DNA of 64,000 nt from an uncultured Aquimarina sp. (GCA_947503835.1 CANNFM010000017.1:62001-126000), one strand, 5' to 3'; shown: positions 50,350 to 60,253, numbered from the stretch's first letter. Made by a program: numbers and translations. Notes: a model not told the origin generated them from the letters alone.

Positions 50350-51570
50350 TTATAAAATTTTAAACCCCAATTTCTTCAGATCTGTCCAAAAGTCCGGGTA
50401 TGATTTTGATACTACATCGGCCTCTTCAATAGACAAAAATGTCCTAAGAGCTAATGGTGCAAATGCCATTGCCATACGATGATCATTATATGTTGAAATG
50501 GAAATATCTTTTTTGATAAATGATGATGGTTCTAATCGCAATGTATCCTCTGTAATATGAACTTTGCCTCCTAATTTCTCAATTTCAGTTTTTAATGCTT
50601 CTAATCGATCTGTTTCTTTGATCTTTAAGGTATGAAGACCAGTGAGATAACAACCAATACCTAAGCCAAAACACGTTACTGCAATGGTTTGCGCTATATC
50701 TGGAGAATTCGACAAATCTAGTCCATCAGGCAGTGTATACTTTGAATTAGACGTCTTTTTTAGTGTAATAGTGTTTTCTCCAAATACAGTTTCTACCCCG
50801 AGGTGTTTGTATATCTCTACCAAAGATGAATCCCCTTGATAACTTTGCTCTTTATAACTCCCTAGAGTAACCGACACATTATCAGACAGTGCAACTATAC
50901 TATAAAAATAAGAAGCAGAGCTCCAATCTGATTCTACTGTTACACTTTTAGACGAAACTTCTTTAACTGGTTTAATTGTAATTACATTGTTTTCATAGGA
51001 ACCGGAAACACCAATATCACTTAACAAGCTTAATGTCATTTTAATATAGGGAACAGATGTAACTTTACCCTCTAGTGAGATCTCTAACCCATTGGTTAAT
51101 GATGATGCGATCAACATTAAAGCAGAAATATACTGACTACTAACATTCGCTTGCAAGGAAACCTTATTCGTAACAGGTCGTTTACCTTGAATTCTTATTG
51201 GAGGGTAACCGTCTTCATTTTCATAACTTATTGCACACCCCAACTGTTTTAAAGCATCAACTAATATTTTAATGGGTCGCTCTTTCATTCTTTTGCTTCC
51301 GGTAAGAACAGTTTCTCTGCCTTCTTTGACTGCAAAATACGCCGTAAGGAAACGCATAGCAGTTCCCGCATGGTGTATATCAACCACCACCTCATTGCTT
51401 GCTAATGCATTTTGCATTAATCCAGAATCATCACTATTAGAGACGTTTTCAATGTCTATATTTGGATAGAGAGCTTGCAGAATTAATAGTCTATTGGTCT
51501 CACTTTTAGAGCCCGTTATTTGCAATCTATTATTTTCTATGTTAGAAATATGCTGTAGTTTCAAATTCAT
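50350..51570 (-). CDS. aroA: 3-phosphoshikimate 1-carboxyvinyltransferase (EPSP synthase)
   Basis: 406 aa enzyme of the shikimate pathway. Conserved segments: GSKSETNRLLILQALYPN near 20, HAGTAMRFLTAYFA near 66, RPIKILVDALKQLG, KETDRLEALKTEIEKLGG and YNDHRMAMAFAPLALR near the C-terminus. It forms EPSP from shikimate-3-phosphate and PEP, upstream of chorismate, which feeds the Phe/Tyr operon later in the window. Its gene is the last of a run with the 84-aa and MazG-like genes. Confidence 0.94.
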   Translation of the reverse strand: MNLKLQHISNIENNRLQITGSKSETNRLLILQALYPNIDIENVSNSDDSGLMQNALASNEVVVDIHHAGTAMRFLTAYFAVKEGRETVLTGSKRMKERPIKILVDALKQLGCAISYENEDGYPPIRIQGKRPVTNKVSLQANVSSQYISALMLIASSLTNGLEISLEGKVTSVPYIKMTLSLLSDIGVSGSYENNVITIKPVKEVSSKSVTVESDWSSASYFYSIVALSDNVSVTLGSYKEQSYQGDSSLVEIYKHLGVETVFGENTITLKKTSNSKYTLPDGLDLSNSPDIAQTIAVTCFGLGIGCYLTGLHTLKIKETDRLEALKTEIEKLGGKVHITEDTLRLEPSSFIKKDISISTYNDHRMAMAFAPLALRTFLSIEEADVVSKSYPDFWTDLKKLGFKIL

Positions 51571-51571
51571 G

Positions 51572-51826
51572 TTATCGATTTGATTTTCGTTTTTTTAGTT
51601 CAAAATAGTACCCCATGATCATTCCGTATAACAACCCTCCTACTACTCGGGATACTACATATCTAACCCACTGCCCATTATTATTTTTTTCTTTAACAAA
51701 AGAGTCAAATGCAATCCCACCGTGTTGCATTAGATGCTCTATAACGCTAAAAATAATTACAAAGCCCAGACCTACGTAAATTACCGTAAGCCAATATCTT
51801 TTTGAGGAAAGTATTGCTCTAAGCAT
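51572..51826 (-). CDS. Small two-helix membrane protein
   Basis: 84 aa. Two hydrophobic segments, ILSSKRYWLTVIYVGLGFVIIFSV near 5-28 and VVGGLLYGMIMGYYF near 62-76, with a basic tail. No family recognised; small inner-membrane proteins of this type are common neighbours in Bacteroidota. Its start overlaps the MazG-like stop, and the aroA start lies 2 bp downstream. Confidence 0.6.
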   Translation of the reverse strand: MLRAILSSKRYWLTVIYVGLGFVIIFSVIEHLMQHGGIAFDSFVKEKNNNGQWVRYVVSRVVGGLLYGMIMGYYFELKKRKSNR

Positions 51827-52152
51827 TATTTTAATTTTTCATTATTATGGTGGCGATCATGATCCCTTTTGGTCTTAATATCTAATTTTTTATCAAAAGC
51901 CTCTTGAAGATCAACCCCTGTTTGGTTTGCCAAACATAAAACTACAAATAGAACATCCGCCAACTCTTCACCAAGGTCTTTGTTCTTATCGCTCTCTTTT
52001 TCACTTTGTTCACCATAACGTCGGGCAATTATTCTTGCCACTTCTCCAACTTCTTCTGTTAGTTGTGCCATATTGGTCAACTCGTTAAAATATCGCACTC
52101 CATGATTTTTTATCCAATCATCGACCGCTTGTTGTGCATTTTGGATATTCAT
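51826..52152 (-). CDS. MazG-like nucleotide pyrophosphohydrolase
   Basis: 108 aa, cytoplasmic. The all-alpha NTP-PPase fold has the metal-binding pattern E-x-x-E…E-x-x-D in QLTEEVGEVARIIARRYGEQ and DLGEELADVLFVVLCLAN. These enzymes hydrolyse nucleoside triphosphates to monophosphates and clear aberrant nucleotides. It is coupled to the 84-aa gene and lies 2 bp before the end of the DUF3857 gene at 52155. Confidence 0.88.
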   Translation of the reverse strand: MNIQNAQQAVDDWIKNHGVRYFNELTNMAQLTEEVGEVARIIARRYGEQSEKESDKNKDLGEELADVLFVVLCLANQTGVDLQEAFDKKLDIKTKRDHDRHHNNEKLK

Positions 52153-52154
52153 AA

Positions 52155-54167
52155 TTATATTTTTTTAAGCACTACTTGTTCGTTTTCTTTTTGAATTATC
52201 TGATTATAAAATTGTTTTAGTACCGGATAATAACTAGCAGGAACAAAAGGAGTATTTAATGTTTCTGTTACCGATATCTGAATAGCATTACCCATTATAC
52301 TTGATCTATAGGCAAAGTTACCCATATTTTCTGGTAGTTTGAATGCCGAACCTTTAGGAGTTTCAACTATTTCATAACCTTCTGGAATTTTAATGCTTAG
52401 CATCACACTTCGTGAATATCCATATCCGAAATCCACAGGATATTCACGTTCATTAGATTTAAAGATATTTTCACTATTCCTTAAAAACAATAAAGGAGAA
52501 AAAAACATTTCATCATCGATGATTTCGACTCCATCTTCAATACTAAACTCAAAACGCTCACTAACTGCTTTACCAATATCCTTTACCCCCTTAAGCTCAT
52601 ATGAACTGAGATCATTTAGTTCATAACCTTTTTTCACCCTTTTTATCTGAGCTTCTTGTTCTTTGACACCGTGCTTAGTTCTAAATGTATGAGCTAAATA
52701 AGAGGAACGATTCGTACTTTGCTTCCCTTTAATTGCTCCTTCTGCACCAAGTTCACATAAAACCGAATGCTGAATCCTTGATACTTTATTGGGTCTAAAG
52801 TCTACCAATTGAGATGTGCCATTTTCGGCAATTACTCTTCCTGAACCGTGAATTACTCTATCGGGAAGAACATTAGGCTCACCATACTTATCTGTAGCAT
52901 CTAAATATAGTATGTCTTTATCAAGCTTAACTCTCGCAACCACATAATCAAACCCTTCTAAGGTAGGAAACAAGGATATTGTTTTTTTAATTGAGCTTAC
53001 TAATACAGGCTTAACACTAACCCCTGCATAATCAAGCATAGAGATCAGCATAATATTAATTTCTGCTGAATTACCCACCCCTTCTTTGTAAGCATTCTTA
53101 ACGCCATCAGCTGTGATAACAGAATATTTGCCATTCCAGGTCATCTTATTTTTTATAAAATTATAAAGCAAAGCTGTTCTTCTTGTGGGGTCACTTGTTT
53201 TTCCTATTAGTTGATCAACTTCTTCTTTATAATAGTTGGTCTTTTTTAATTCACCTCCGAATTTTGAGTGATTAAAGACGGACTTAGCTACGGCATCCCA
53301 TGTGGTAGAATAATGTTTGATTGGACTATTGGGGTATTTTTCGAATTGTAGTTCATACGTTATTGAAGATAAATAGTTGCTAGCGTTACCAGAATAAGGT
53401 TCTTTTTTAAAAGCTGGTACATTAGAAGCTGTGATCGCATTTTTATTTATTGTATAATCAATTTCGTGTCTTTGCACTGTATTAGTACCCACATATCTTC
53501 CTCTTCCTGATTTAGTATTAAATGCGATTTTACCAGTCCCCCTGGATTCTTTTAAATCAATTGGTAAATAGCCTGTCATATTTTTCTTAAAATTAAAATA
53601 TTCTGGCATGGCAACAGTAACATCCAATTTCTTAATTGGAATGCTATATTGCAAATAGACTTTGTCAATATTATAGATAAACGGTGATATAATCTTATAT
53701 TTATATTCGGCAACAGAACCTTCTTTTAATGCAGGCATTGTAAATTTTAGTTGATTATATCGTTCAGAATATTCATTTTCAAAAACCCCTTCTTTCTTTA
53801 ATTTGGTTTCAATTATTTTACCTGCTACTAAGGTATAAGTAATCCCCTTTAAAGAACTTACTTCCTCTTTTGTCCCTCCTTTTTTGTACAAAAAAACTTC
53901 TTCGCTGGCGTTCTCAAAACCATTTTTATCATAGAACTTTATTCTTTTAAACACCTCGGTTATCAGTCTAAATCCATCTGATTGATTATACTCATAATAT
54001 ACTTTTTTACTCTCATACAGCACAGCAGCAGTAGCAGAGCTATCTGCCGGATATGACGCTTCTAATAACTCTTCTTTAGAAACTTTTCCAAATTTATATT
54101 CCTGCGCAAAACTGTTTATAGATAGTATTAAGGCGAAGCCTAGTATTAGTTTATTAAAATTTTTCAT
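52155..54167 (-). CDS. DUF3857 protein with an inactivated transglutaminase-like core
   Basis: 670 aa. Signal peptide 1-21 (FNKLILGFALILSINSFAQ). Residues about 45-240 are the DUF3857 domain (beta-sandwich). Residues about 320-430 correspond to the transglutaminase core, but the catalytic residues are changed: GNSAEIN has Ser367 where the family has Cys, and GFDYVV has Tyr408 in place of His. Only the Asp of LYLDAT (423) remains. A C-terminal DUF2569-like beta region follows. It is the downstream partner of the 638-aa paralogue, 21 bp apart, and probably acts as a non-enzymatic periplasmic binding or structural subunit. Confidence 0.7.
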   Translation of the reverse strand: MKNFNKLILGFALILSINSFAQEYKFGKVSKEELLEASYPADSSATAAVLYESKKVYYEYNQSDGFRLITEVFKRIKFYDKNGFENASEEVFLYKKGGTKEEVSSLKGITYTLVAGKIIETKLKKEGVFENEYSERYNQLKFTMPALKEGSVAEYKYKIISPFIYNIDKVYLQYSIPIKKLDVTVAMPEYFNFKKNMTGYLPIDLKESRGTGKIAFNTKSGRGRYVGTNTVQRHEIDYTINKNAITASNVPAFKKEPYSGNASNYLSSITYELQFEKYPNSPIKHYSTTWDAVAKSVFNHSKFGGELKKTNYYKEEVDQLIGKTSDPTRRTALLYNFIKNKMTWNGKYSVITADGVKNAYKEGVGNSAEINIMLISMLDYAGVSVKPVLVSSIKKTISLFPTLEGFDYVVARVKLDKDILYLDATDKYGEPNVLPDRVIHGSGRVIAENGTSQLVDFRPNKVSRIQHSVLCELGAEGAIKGKQSTNRSSYLAHTFRTKHGVKEQEAQIKRVKKGYELNDLSSYELKGVKDIGKAVSERFEFSIEDGVEIIDDEMFFSPLLFLRNSENIFKSNEREYPVDFGYGYSRSVMLSIKIPEGYEIVETPKGSAFKLPENMGNFAYRSSIMGNAIQISVTETLNTPFVPASYYPVLKQFYNQIIQKENEQVVLKKI

Positions 54168-54188
54168 TGTAACTATTGGTTAGTGTTT

Positions 54189-56105
54189 TTATAGTTGTTT
54201 TAATACAATTTTTGAATTGTCTACTTTCTTAATTTCGGTTCTAAATTTTCTGTACTCTTCATATTTTTCTTTAGGAAAAGTGCCATCAATAATTTTCAAG
54301 AATCGTTTGAATTTAATCTGTGATTCATTCACTTTTACTAATTCATACGAATAGATTCCGAACTCAGTTTCGATAGATTTTTTTCCTGGTAAATTTGTAA
54401 TACTATATTCTTTAGGAATGGTGATTATGTATTCATCTGTATTTATATAACCTCTTGATATCACCAAAGAAGTTTGCCTATTCTCATATTTAGGCAAATT
54501 ACTTTGATCACGACTAAAGAGATTAGGAGATACTAACAAACGACTTCCTGCTTTTTTACCATAAGATCTACAAAATACTTTTAGATCTTCAGTAAATACA
54601 ATAGCATCTTTATCATCTCTATATTTTATAGTATTAACCTCTAGATTATTAATGTACCTCCAATGTTTTTTATAATGTAATTTCTGATTTTTTGGCTCTT
54701 GGTATTGGACACCATAATTCCAATCATATTCCAAACCTTTTGATTCTCTTTTAACATCAGCCGTCATCGACTTATTGACGCCTATATTTACAATGGCGCT
54801 AGTATGTAATATATTTTCTTCTGGCTCATACTTTTTGGTTCTTTTGATTTCACCTCCTTCTGGCTTAAGTACTAAAACATTTCTATCATCGGTAAAATCT
54901 CCTATAAAATTAAAGGGCATCGTTTGACTAGTACACTCCAACCAAATATCTTCTTCTCCATCTGGAATATTCAATATCACATGATTGCCTTCAATCGAAG
55001 CGAACTCATCATCTATATTTCTTTTCTGTTTTCCTGCATACAGTTCTGTGTAGTAAGACGTAATATTTTGAGAATCCAATAATGCTTTTGTGTAATTAGT
55101 CAATGCTTTACAATCCCCGTACCCCAATCGATCTACATCACTTGCCAAAAAAGGCATTAGCCCTCCTATACCCAGCTGCACACTAATGTACCTTGTTTTA
55201 TTCTGTACATATTCATAAATCAACTTTGCTTTTGCCCTAGTCGTATTAACCTCTGTAACTAACTCATTAATCTTTTTTATAGTTTCTTCAGGCAATTGAT
55301 CTCTTCCGGCTACCAAATTATCATACTCCCATTTCCCTAAGGATTTCCAATCAGTAGCTGAACCCTTTATACCTTCTATCGAAAAATGACTTGGCACAAC
55401 TTTAACAATAGGAATAATTTCATAAATAGAAGGGGTATAAACTTCTGGTAATTTGGCTGAAACATTAGATACTGAATATAAAATTTCCTGATTTGTTTTA
55501 TTTATCTGTATGACATAGTTTTCAAAATTTGCCTCCTTAATTCTTAATGGAATTTCTGTGGGATTCAATATTTTGTATGATGATTCCTGTATTCCCATTC
55601 TATAAGAAGAAATTGGATTCCAGAACGGAATATACGCAGTTGTAGAACTTTCTACTTCACTCTCAAAAGCCAAGGTATATGGATAGCTTATTGGTGTATA
55701 TTCAAAATATTTAATACGATCATCATTCATTAATGAAATCCCATCATAAACACTTCTATCACTAAAGTCTTTCTTTTTATATTTTTTTATTTCTTTTCCC
55801 GAAGCGTCATAAACGATTGCCTCTAGCTTTTTAATTTTTATTGAAGGACTATAGGCCTCATACGAATCAGCATATCCTCTACCCTCTTTGTTAAGCACTG
55901 TTACTATTCTCTTAGTTTTGGTCGTTACAGAATTAACAGAGTTAATTTCAATAATTATTTCTTCAAATCTTACAACGGCATTTGCATTTTGAGTAAGTGT
56001 AGAATCAATACGTGAGGTTTGTAAATCAGGTTTGTCTTGGGCAGTAACTTTAAAAAAACTCAATAAAGCAACTACCACAATACAATGTAGTGTTCTATTT
56101 TGCAT
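54189..56105 (-). CDS. DUF3857 protein with intact transglutaminase-like core
   Basis: 638 aa. Signal peptide 1-22 (TLHCIVVVALLSFFKVTAQ). DUF3857 at about 40-260, then a transglutaminase-like core with GYGDCKALTNY (Cys332), NHVILN (His375) and WLECT (Glu390 in the acidic position). All three catalytic positions are thus filled, unlike its downstream paralogue. The proteins are exported and likely periplasmic or surface-exposed; substrates are unknown. The paralogue at 52155 shares domain order but low sequence identity. Confidence 0.78.
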   Translation of the reverse strand: MQNRTLHCIVVVALLSFFKVTAQDKPDLQTSRIDSTLTQNANAVVRFEEIIIEINSVNSVTTKTKRIVTVLNKEGRGYADSYEAYSPSIKIKKLEAIVYDASGKEIKKYKKKDFSDRSVYDGISLMNDDRIKYFEYTPISYPYTLAFESEVESSTTAYIPFWNPISSYRMGIQESSYKILNPTEIPLRIKEANFENYVIQINKTNQEILYSVSNVSAKLPEVYTPSIYEIIPIVKVVPSHFSIEGIKGSATDWKSLGKWEYDNLVAGRDQLPEETIKKINELVTEVNTTRAKAKLIYEYVQNKTRYISVQLGIGGLMPFLASDVDRLGYGDCKALTNYTKALLDSQNITSYYTELYAGKQKRNIDDEFASIEGNHVILNIPDGEEDIWLECTSQTMPFNFIGDFTDDRNVLVLKPEGGEIKRTKKYEPEENILHTSAIVNIGVNKSMTADVKRESKGLEYDWNYGVQYQEPKNQKLHYKKHWRYINNLEVNTIKYRDDKDAIVFTEDLKVFCRSYGKKAGSRLLVSPNLFSRDQSNLPKYENRQTSLVISRGYINTDEYIITIPKEYSITNLPGKKSIETEFGIYSYELVKVNESQIKFKRFLKIIDGTFPKEKYEEYRKFRTEIKKVDNSKIVLKQL

Positions 56106-56126
56106 ATAAATTTATTTTGGGGGTAG

Positions 56127-56579
56127 TTATTCTTTACTTTTTGTGTCGACAATTATAGTAACCGGACCATCGTTAAGTAATGATATTTTCATATCGGCAC
56201 CAAATATACCAGTTCCTACTTTTTTCCCCAAATCCTTTTCAAATTGTTTTATGAAATTTTCATACATGGGTACAGCAATATCTGGTTTTGCTGCCTTTAT
56301 ATAACTTGGGCGATTTCCTTTTTTAGTACTTGCATGAAGGGTGAATTGACTTACCACAATAGCTTCTCCATCAACATCAAGAACACTCTTATTCATAACA
56401 CCATTTTCATCTTCAAATATTCTCAAACGTGTAATTTTTCCAGATAACCACTCTATATCCTCTTGGTTATCTTCATTTTCAATTCCAACTAGAATTAGCA
56501 ATCCTTTATTTATCGTCGAGATAACTTTCTGCTCCACTGTTACCGAAGCTTCAGAAACCCTTTGAACTACTGCTCTCAT
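56127..56579 (-). CDS. dtd: D-aminoacyl-tRNA deacylase
   Basis: 150 aa. Full DTD fold with MRAVVQRVSEASVTV at the N-terminus, the catalytic SQFTLHAST and the cross-subunit GPVTIIVDT motif near the C-terminus. It removes D-amino acids (and glycine from tRNA-Ala) from charged tRNA. It sits between the DUF3857 pair and rsgA; cotranscription with either is unclear. Confidence 0.95.
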   Translation of the reverse strand: MRAVVQRVSEASVTVEQKVISTINKGLLILVGIENEDNQEDIEWLSGKITRLRIFEDENGVMNKSVLDVDGEAIVVSQFTLHASTKKGNRPSYIKAAKPDIAVPMYENFIKQFEKDLGKKVGTGIFGADMKISLLNDGPVTIIVDTKSKE

Positions 56580-56670
56580 TTATTTATTAATTGTATTACG
56601 ATGCAAGTTTACATTGTTTGAGTTTCATTTTTCGGAACTGGGAACTATTTTTTTCTGTATATTTAAAAAA

Positions 56671-57624
56671 TTACTCTTCGTCATAATTATTTTTTCGATA
56701 ATGCTCATCTTCGCCTTCTAATATTTGCAGGTAGCTTTTATACCTGGACCAAGCTATTTCTTCATTATCAAGAGCTTCTTTTACAGCACATTTAGGTTCA
56801 TTAACATGAAGACAATTATTGAATTTGCATTTTGACTTTAGTTGAAAAAACTCAGGAAAATAATCCCCCAACTCTTCTTTATCCATATCAACTATACCAA
56901 ACCCCTTTATGCCAGGGGTATCAATTATTTGAGCATTAAAACTAAGATCAAACATTTCTGCAAATGTTGTTGTATGCATTCCTTGTTGGTGTTGATCACT
57001 TATTTCAGCAGTTCTTAATGACAAACCCGGCTCTATCGTATTAATTAAGGTAGATTTACCCACTCCGCTATGACCAGAAAACATACTCACCTTATTCTGC
57101 ATAATAGACTTTACTTTATCTACATTTTTACCATTCTTAGCCGAGACCCCTATACATTCATATCCAATTTTTCGATATAAGGCAGCCAGGTATTTGACCT
57201 CTAATAACTCATCATCAGTATAGGTGTCAATTTTGTTAAAGAGTAGCACAGCTTTGATCCCATACGCTTCTGCGGTTACCAAAAAACGATCTATAAACGT
57301 AGTAAAGGTTGGTGGATTATTAAAAGTTACCAGCAGAAAAACAACATCAATATTAGATGCAATAATGTGAGTTTGCTTTGACAAATTCACTGATTTTCTT
57401 ATAATATAATTCTGTCTTTCGTGAATATGCTCGATAACTCCGGTTTCCTGATCATTATTCGTTTCTAGTTTAAAATCAACAATATCTCCTACTGCTACCG
57501 GATTGGTGCTTTTTATCCCCTGAATTCTAAATTTACCTTTTATACGGCATTCGTATATCGTTCCGTCATCAGTTTTCACGGTATACCAGCTCCCAGTCGA
57601 TTTATATACTATACCTGTTATCAT
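56671..57624 (-). CDS. rsgA: Ribosome small-subunit-dependent GTPase RsgA
   Basis: 317 aa. The frame opens at GTG 57630, but the conserved N-terminus MITGIVYKSTGSW starts at ATG 57624. OB-fold domain about 1-90, circularly permuted GTPase about 90-245 with FNKID (G4), SAKNG (G5), then the P-loop SGHSGVGKSTLINTI and DTPGIKGFG (G3), and the C-terminal zinc finger with C-x-x-x-C…HxxxxxC (CKFNNCLHVNEPKC). It assists 30S maturation. Confidence 0.95.
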   Translation of the reverse strand: MITGIVYKSTGSWYTVKTDDGTIYECRIKGKFRIQGIKSTNPVAVGDIVDFKLETNNDQETGVIEHIHERQNYIIRKSVNLSKQTHIIASNIDVVFLLVTFNNPPTFTTFIDRFLVTAEAYGIKAVLLFNKIDTYTDDELLEVKYLAALYRKIGYECIGVSAKNGKNVDKVKSIMQNKVSMFSGHSGVGKSTLINTIEPGLSLRTAEISDQHQQGMHTTTFAEMFDLSFNAQIIDTPGIKGFGIVDMDKEELGDYFPEFFQLKSKCKFNNCLHVNEPKCAVKEALDNEEIAWSRYKSYLQILEGEDEHYRKNNYDEE

Positions 57625-57760
57625 AAACACAAAGATGCAAATATTAAAATTTTTTGATGCTTTTTTTCTTAATTAAAAAAAATAACGTATCCTTGGAAAT
57701 TGTTTTTATGGCATGAAAATTGGTTATGCCATACTTCAAACTTTAAAAATTCAATCTATT

Positions 57761-58216
57761 ATGAAAAAAAGCTTATTATTTATCGCCTTAATTCTTGCTG
57801 GCTTAAACACAACTTTTGCCCAAGATACGTATGAGTATCAACTAGTTACTGTAATAGAATCTGTAGTCCCTAATGGTTTAGGAAGATCTAGAATGATTAC
57901 TACAAATGACAAGCGTGACTACAAAGATTTTACTTCTACTCGTTCTGAAGAGAACAATGACAGAAACAAGTCTGATCGTGGTGATATTCGTGTAAAAGGT
58001 TTTGACGAAACTAAACTTTTAAACTTCTTTAACATTGGCGGAATACGTTTTCAAAATATTGCTGCTAATGATGCAATCGTTACCTCAAAAATTAACACCA
58101 TGGCCTCTGAAGGATGGGAGTTAGCTTTTATTACTAGTGGTGTAGAAAGCGTTGGCGGTAAAGGTGACAATAGTGGAATCTATGTAACCCGATATACTTT
58201 CAAAAGAAAAATATAA
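57761..58216 (+). CDS. Small secreted protein of unknown function
   Basis: The frame opens at 57713, but the signal peptide begins at MKKSLLFIALILAGLNTTFAQ, so the start is taken at 57761, giving 151 aa. The mature part is beta-rich (YEYQLVTVIESVVPNGLGRSRMIT; GGIRFQNIAANDAIVTSKINTMASEGWELAFITSGV), ending in an aromatic strand (YVTRYTFKRK). No family recognised. It is convergent with the DAHP synthase gene, sharing a strong terminator. Confidence 0.6.
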   Translation: MKKSLLFIALILAGLNTTFAQDTYEYQLVTVIESVVPNGLGRSRMITTNDKRDYKDFTSTRSEENNDRNKSDRGDIRVKGFDETKLLNFFNIGGIRFQNIAANDAIVTSKINTMASEGWELAFITSGVESVGGKGDNSGIYVTRYTFKRKI

Positions 58217-58232
58217 AAAGATTACCTTTTAT

Positions 58233-58270
58233 AAAATCCGCCTTTTAATTTGAATTAAAAGGCGGATTTT
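58233..58270. terminator. Bidirectional terminator between the small secreted gene and the aromatic operon
   Basis: Perfect 18-bp stem, arms AAAATCCGCCTTTTAATT and AATTAAAAGGCGGATTTT, 2-base loop. T-run on the plus strand (TTTTTTTTT); A-run on the other side. It ends the aromatic operon on the minus strand and the 57761 gene on the plus strand. Confidence 0.93.
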
Positions 58271-58274
58271 TTTT

Positions 58275-59357
58275 TTATCCTCTTGCCACTTTTTCTTGGT
58301 GGTTAATAGATTCTTGATGAATTGCTTTGTAAATACGCAGTATAAACTCTTCACTCAATCCTTTTTCTTCACCTTCAAGGATCATTTTTCCTAATATTTC
58401 ATTCCAACGTTTAGACTGCAGAATCGCAACATTTTGTTTTGCTTTTACCGCCCCAATCTCCTCAGAAATTTTCATTCTTTTTGATAAAGTCTCTAACAAT
58501 TGATTATCAGCTATATCAATTTTGGCACGTAACTCGCCTAATGCTTTTTGATATGCTTCATCAACACCAACTTCTTTTCTAATTTTCAAGTCTTTCATAT
58601 GCTGGATTAATGTATCTGGTGTAATTTGTTGCTTAGCATCACTCCATGCATTATCAGGATCATAGTGTGTCTCTACAATCAATCCATCAAAATTAAGATC
58701 CAATGCGGTTTGTGACAGGTCAAAAATCAATTCTCTATTTCCTGCAATATGAGAAGGGTCTAATATCAATGGTAAATCAGGAAAACGATTTTGTAGATCA
58801 ATAGGTATTTGCCACTCTGGGATATTACGATATTTTGTTTTCTCATAGGTTGAGAATCCTCTATGTATAACCCCCAGGTTTTTAACATCGCATGTATAAA
58901 AACGCTCTACGGCACCTAACCAAAGTGAAAGATCAGGGTTAATTGGATTTTTAATCAATACTGGGTTATCGATCCCTTTACAGGCTTCTGCTATATCCTG
59001 AACAATAAATGGAGACACAGTACTCCTAGCACCAACCCATAACACATCAACTCCGTGCTCTAATGCCAATTCTACATGGTGCGGATTTGCAACTTCTGTA
59101 GCAATTTTTAATCCAGTTTCTTCTTTTGCCCTTTGAAGCCATTTTAATCCTAATGCACCAACTCCTTCAAAATTACCGGGCCTGGTTCTTGGTTTCCATA
59201 TTCCAGCTCGTAAAACAGTCGCATCAGAATCTTTAAGCTGGTGGGCTATTTTTAATACCTGGTCCTCAGTCTCTGCACTGCAAGGCCCTCCTATTACCAA
59301 AGGATGATCTAAGTTATAATCATCTAACCAATTTCTAAGTTCTTTTTTATTCTCCAT
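58275..59357 (-). CDS. Bifunctional DAHP synthase / chorismate mutase (AroQ type)
   Basis: 360 aa. Residues about 1-265 are a class of DAHP synthase built on the KDO8P-synthase-like barrel (VIGGPCSAETEDQVLKIAHQL; RAGIWKPRTRPGNFEGVG; KNPINPDLSLWLGAVERF; LILDPSHIAGNRELIFDLSQTALDL). Residues about 270-355 are an AroQ chorismate mutase (LRAKIDIADNQLLETLSKRMKISEEIGAVKAKQNVAIL). The fusion couples the first committed shikimate step to the Phe/Tyr branch point and usually confers prephenate feedback. Last gene of the attenuator-controlled operon, 47 bp after tyrA. Confidence 0.9.
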   Translation of the reverse strand: MENKKELRNWLDDYNLDHPLVIGGPCSAETEDQVLKIAHQLKDSDATVLRAGIWKPRTRPGNFEGVGALGLKWLQRAKEETGLKIATEVANPHHVELALEHGVDVLWVGARSTVSPFIVQDIAEACKGIDNPVLIKNPINPDLSLWLGAVERFYTCDVKNLGVIHRGFSTYEKTKYRNIPEWQIPIDLQNRFPDLPLILDPSHIAGNRELIFDLSQTALDLNFDGLIVETHYDPDNAWSDAKQQITPDTLIQHMKDLKIRKEVGVDEAYQKALGELRAKIDIADNQLLETLSKRMKISEEIGAVKAKQNVAILQSKRWNEILGKMILEGEEKGLSEEFILRIYKAIHQESINHQEKVARG

Positions 59358-59404
59358 CTCTATTTTTATTCTTTATTATTGTCTAATTTTTATATGATTT
59401 CTTA

Positions 59405-60253
59405 TTATGAAATTCCTTTAAGGATTGTTTTTATATGATTTGTATCTTTCATCTCTTTATATATTGTATCAAAATCATCATTTTCTATTAACTTTTTAAA
59501 CTGAGTAAGGTTATCAATATATTCTTCTAGGGTTTCTATAACATTATCTTTATTCTGTTTAAAAATTGGAGTCCACATTGCAGGAGAACTCTTTGCTAAA
59601 CGAACAGTAGAAGCAAAACCACTGCCTGCCATATCAAAAATATCTCTTTCGTTCTTCTCTTTTTCGATTACTGTTTTTCCTAACATAAAAGAACTGATAT
59701 GCGATAGATGCGAAACATATGCAATATGTTTATCATGAGAAGCCGGATCCATATATCTAATTCTCATTCCTAATCTTGAAAAAATCTCCATCCCTTTCTC
59801 TTGCAACTTAAAAGCTGTTTTTTCTACCTCACAAATAATATTGGTTTTACCCCTGTACAAATTTGCGATAGCCGCTTCTGGCCCAGAGAATTCTGTTCCT
59901 GCTATCGGATGCATTGCAAGGTAATTTCTTCGTTTTGGATGGTTAGAAATAATTTCACAAAGTTTTTTCTTGGTAGAACCTACGTCAAAAACTAAACAAT
60001 CATCATGTATACTATCCAAAACAAGAGGCAACAACTCTACTGTAGCATCAACAGGAATTGCCACAACGACTACATCTGCCTGATCAAGTTCTTCTATAGT
60101 TGATTTATAATCTATTAAACCCAGCGATAAGGCTTTATCTAAATTTTCCTCACTTGTATCAATACCATAAATCTTAGCTTCATTAAAAGAAGCTTTAATA
60201 TCTATCGTGAATGACCCACCAATTAATCCAATACCGACTACGAATACTTTCAT
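59405..60253 (-). CDS. tyrA: Prephenate dehydrogenase
   Basis: 282 aa NAD(P)-dependent enzyme making 4-hydroxyphenylpyruvate. N-terminal Rossmann loop VVGIGLIGGSFTIDIK near 5-20, VFDVGSTKKKLCEII and the HPIAGTEFSGPEAA active-site segment with its His, plus HDKHIAYVSHLSHISSFML. No ACT or mutase domain; mutase activity is supplied by the downstream bifunctional protein. Its start overlaps the aminotransferase stop by 4 bp. Confidence 0.94.
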   Translation of the reverse strand: MKVFVVGIGLIGGSFTIDIKASFNEAKIYGIDTSEENLDKALSLGLIDYKSTIEELDQADVVVVAIPVDATVELLPLVLDSIHDDCLVFDVGSTKKKLCEIISNHPKRRNYLAMHPIAGTEFSGPEAAIANLYRGKTNIICEVEKTAFKLQEKGMEIFSRLGMRIRYMDPASHDKHIAYVSHLSHISSFMLGKTVIEKEKNERDIFDMAGSGFASTVRLAKSSPAMWTPIFKQNKDNVIETLEEYIDNLTQFKKLIENDDFDTIYKEMKDTNHIKTILKGIS

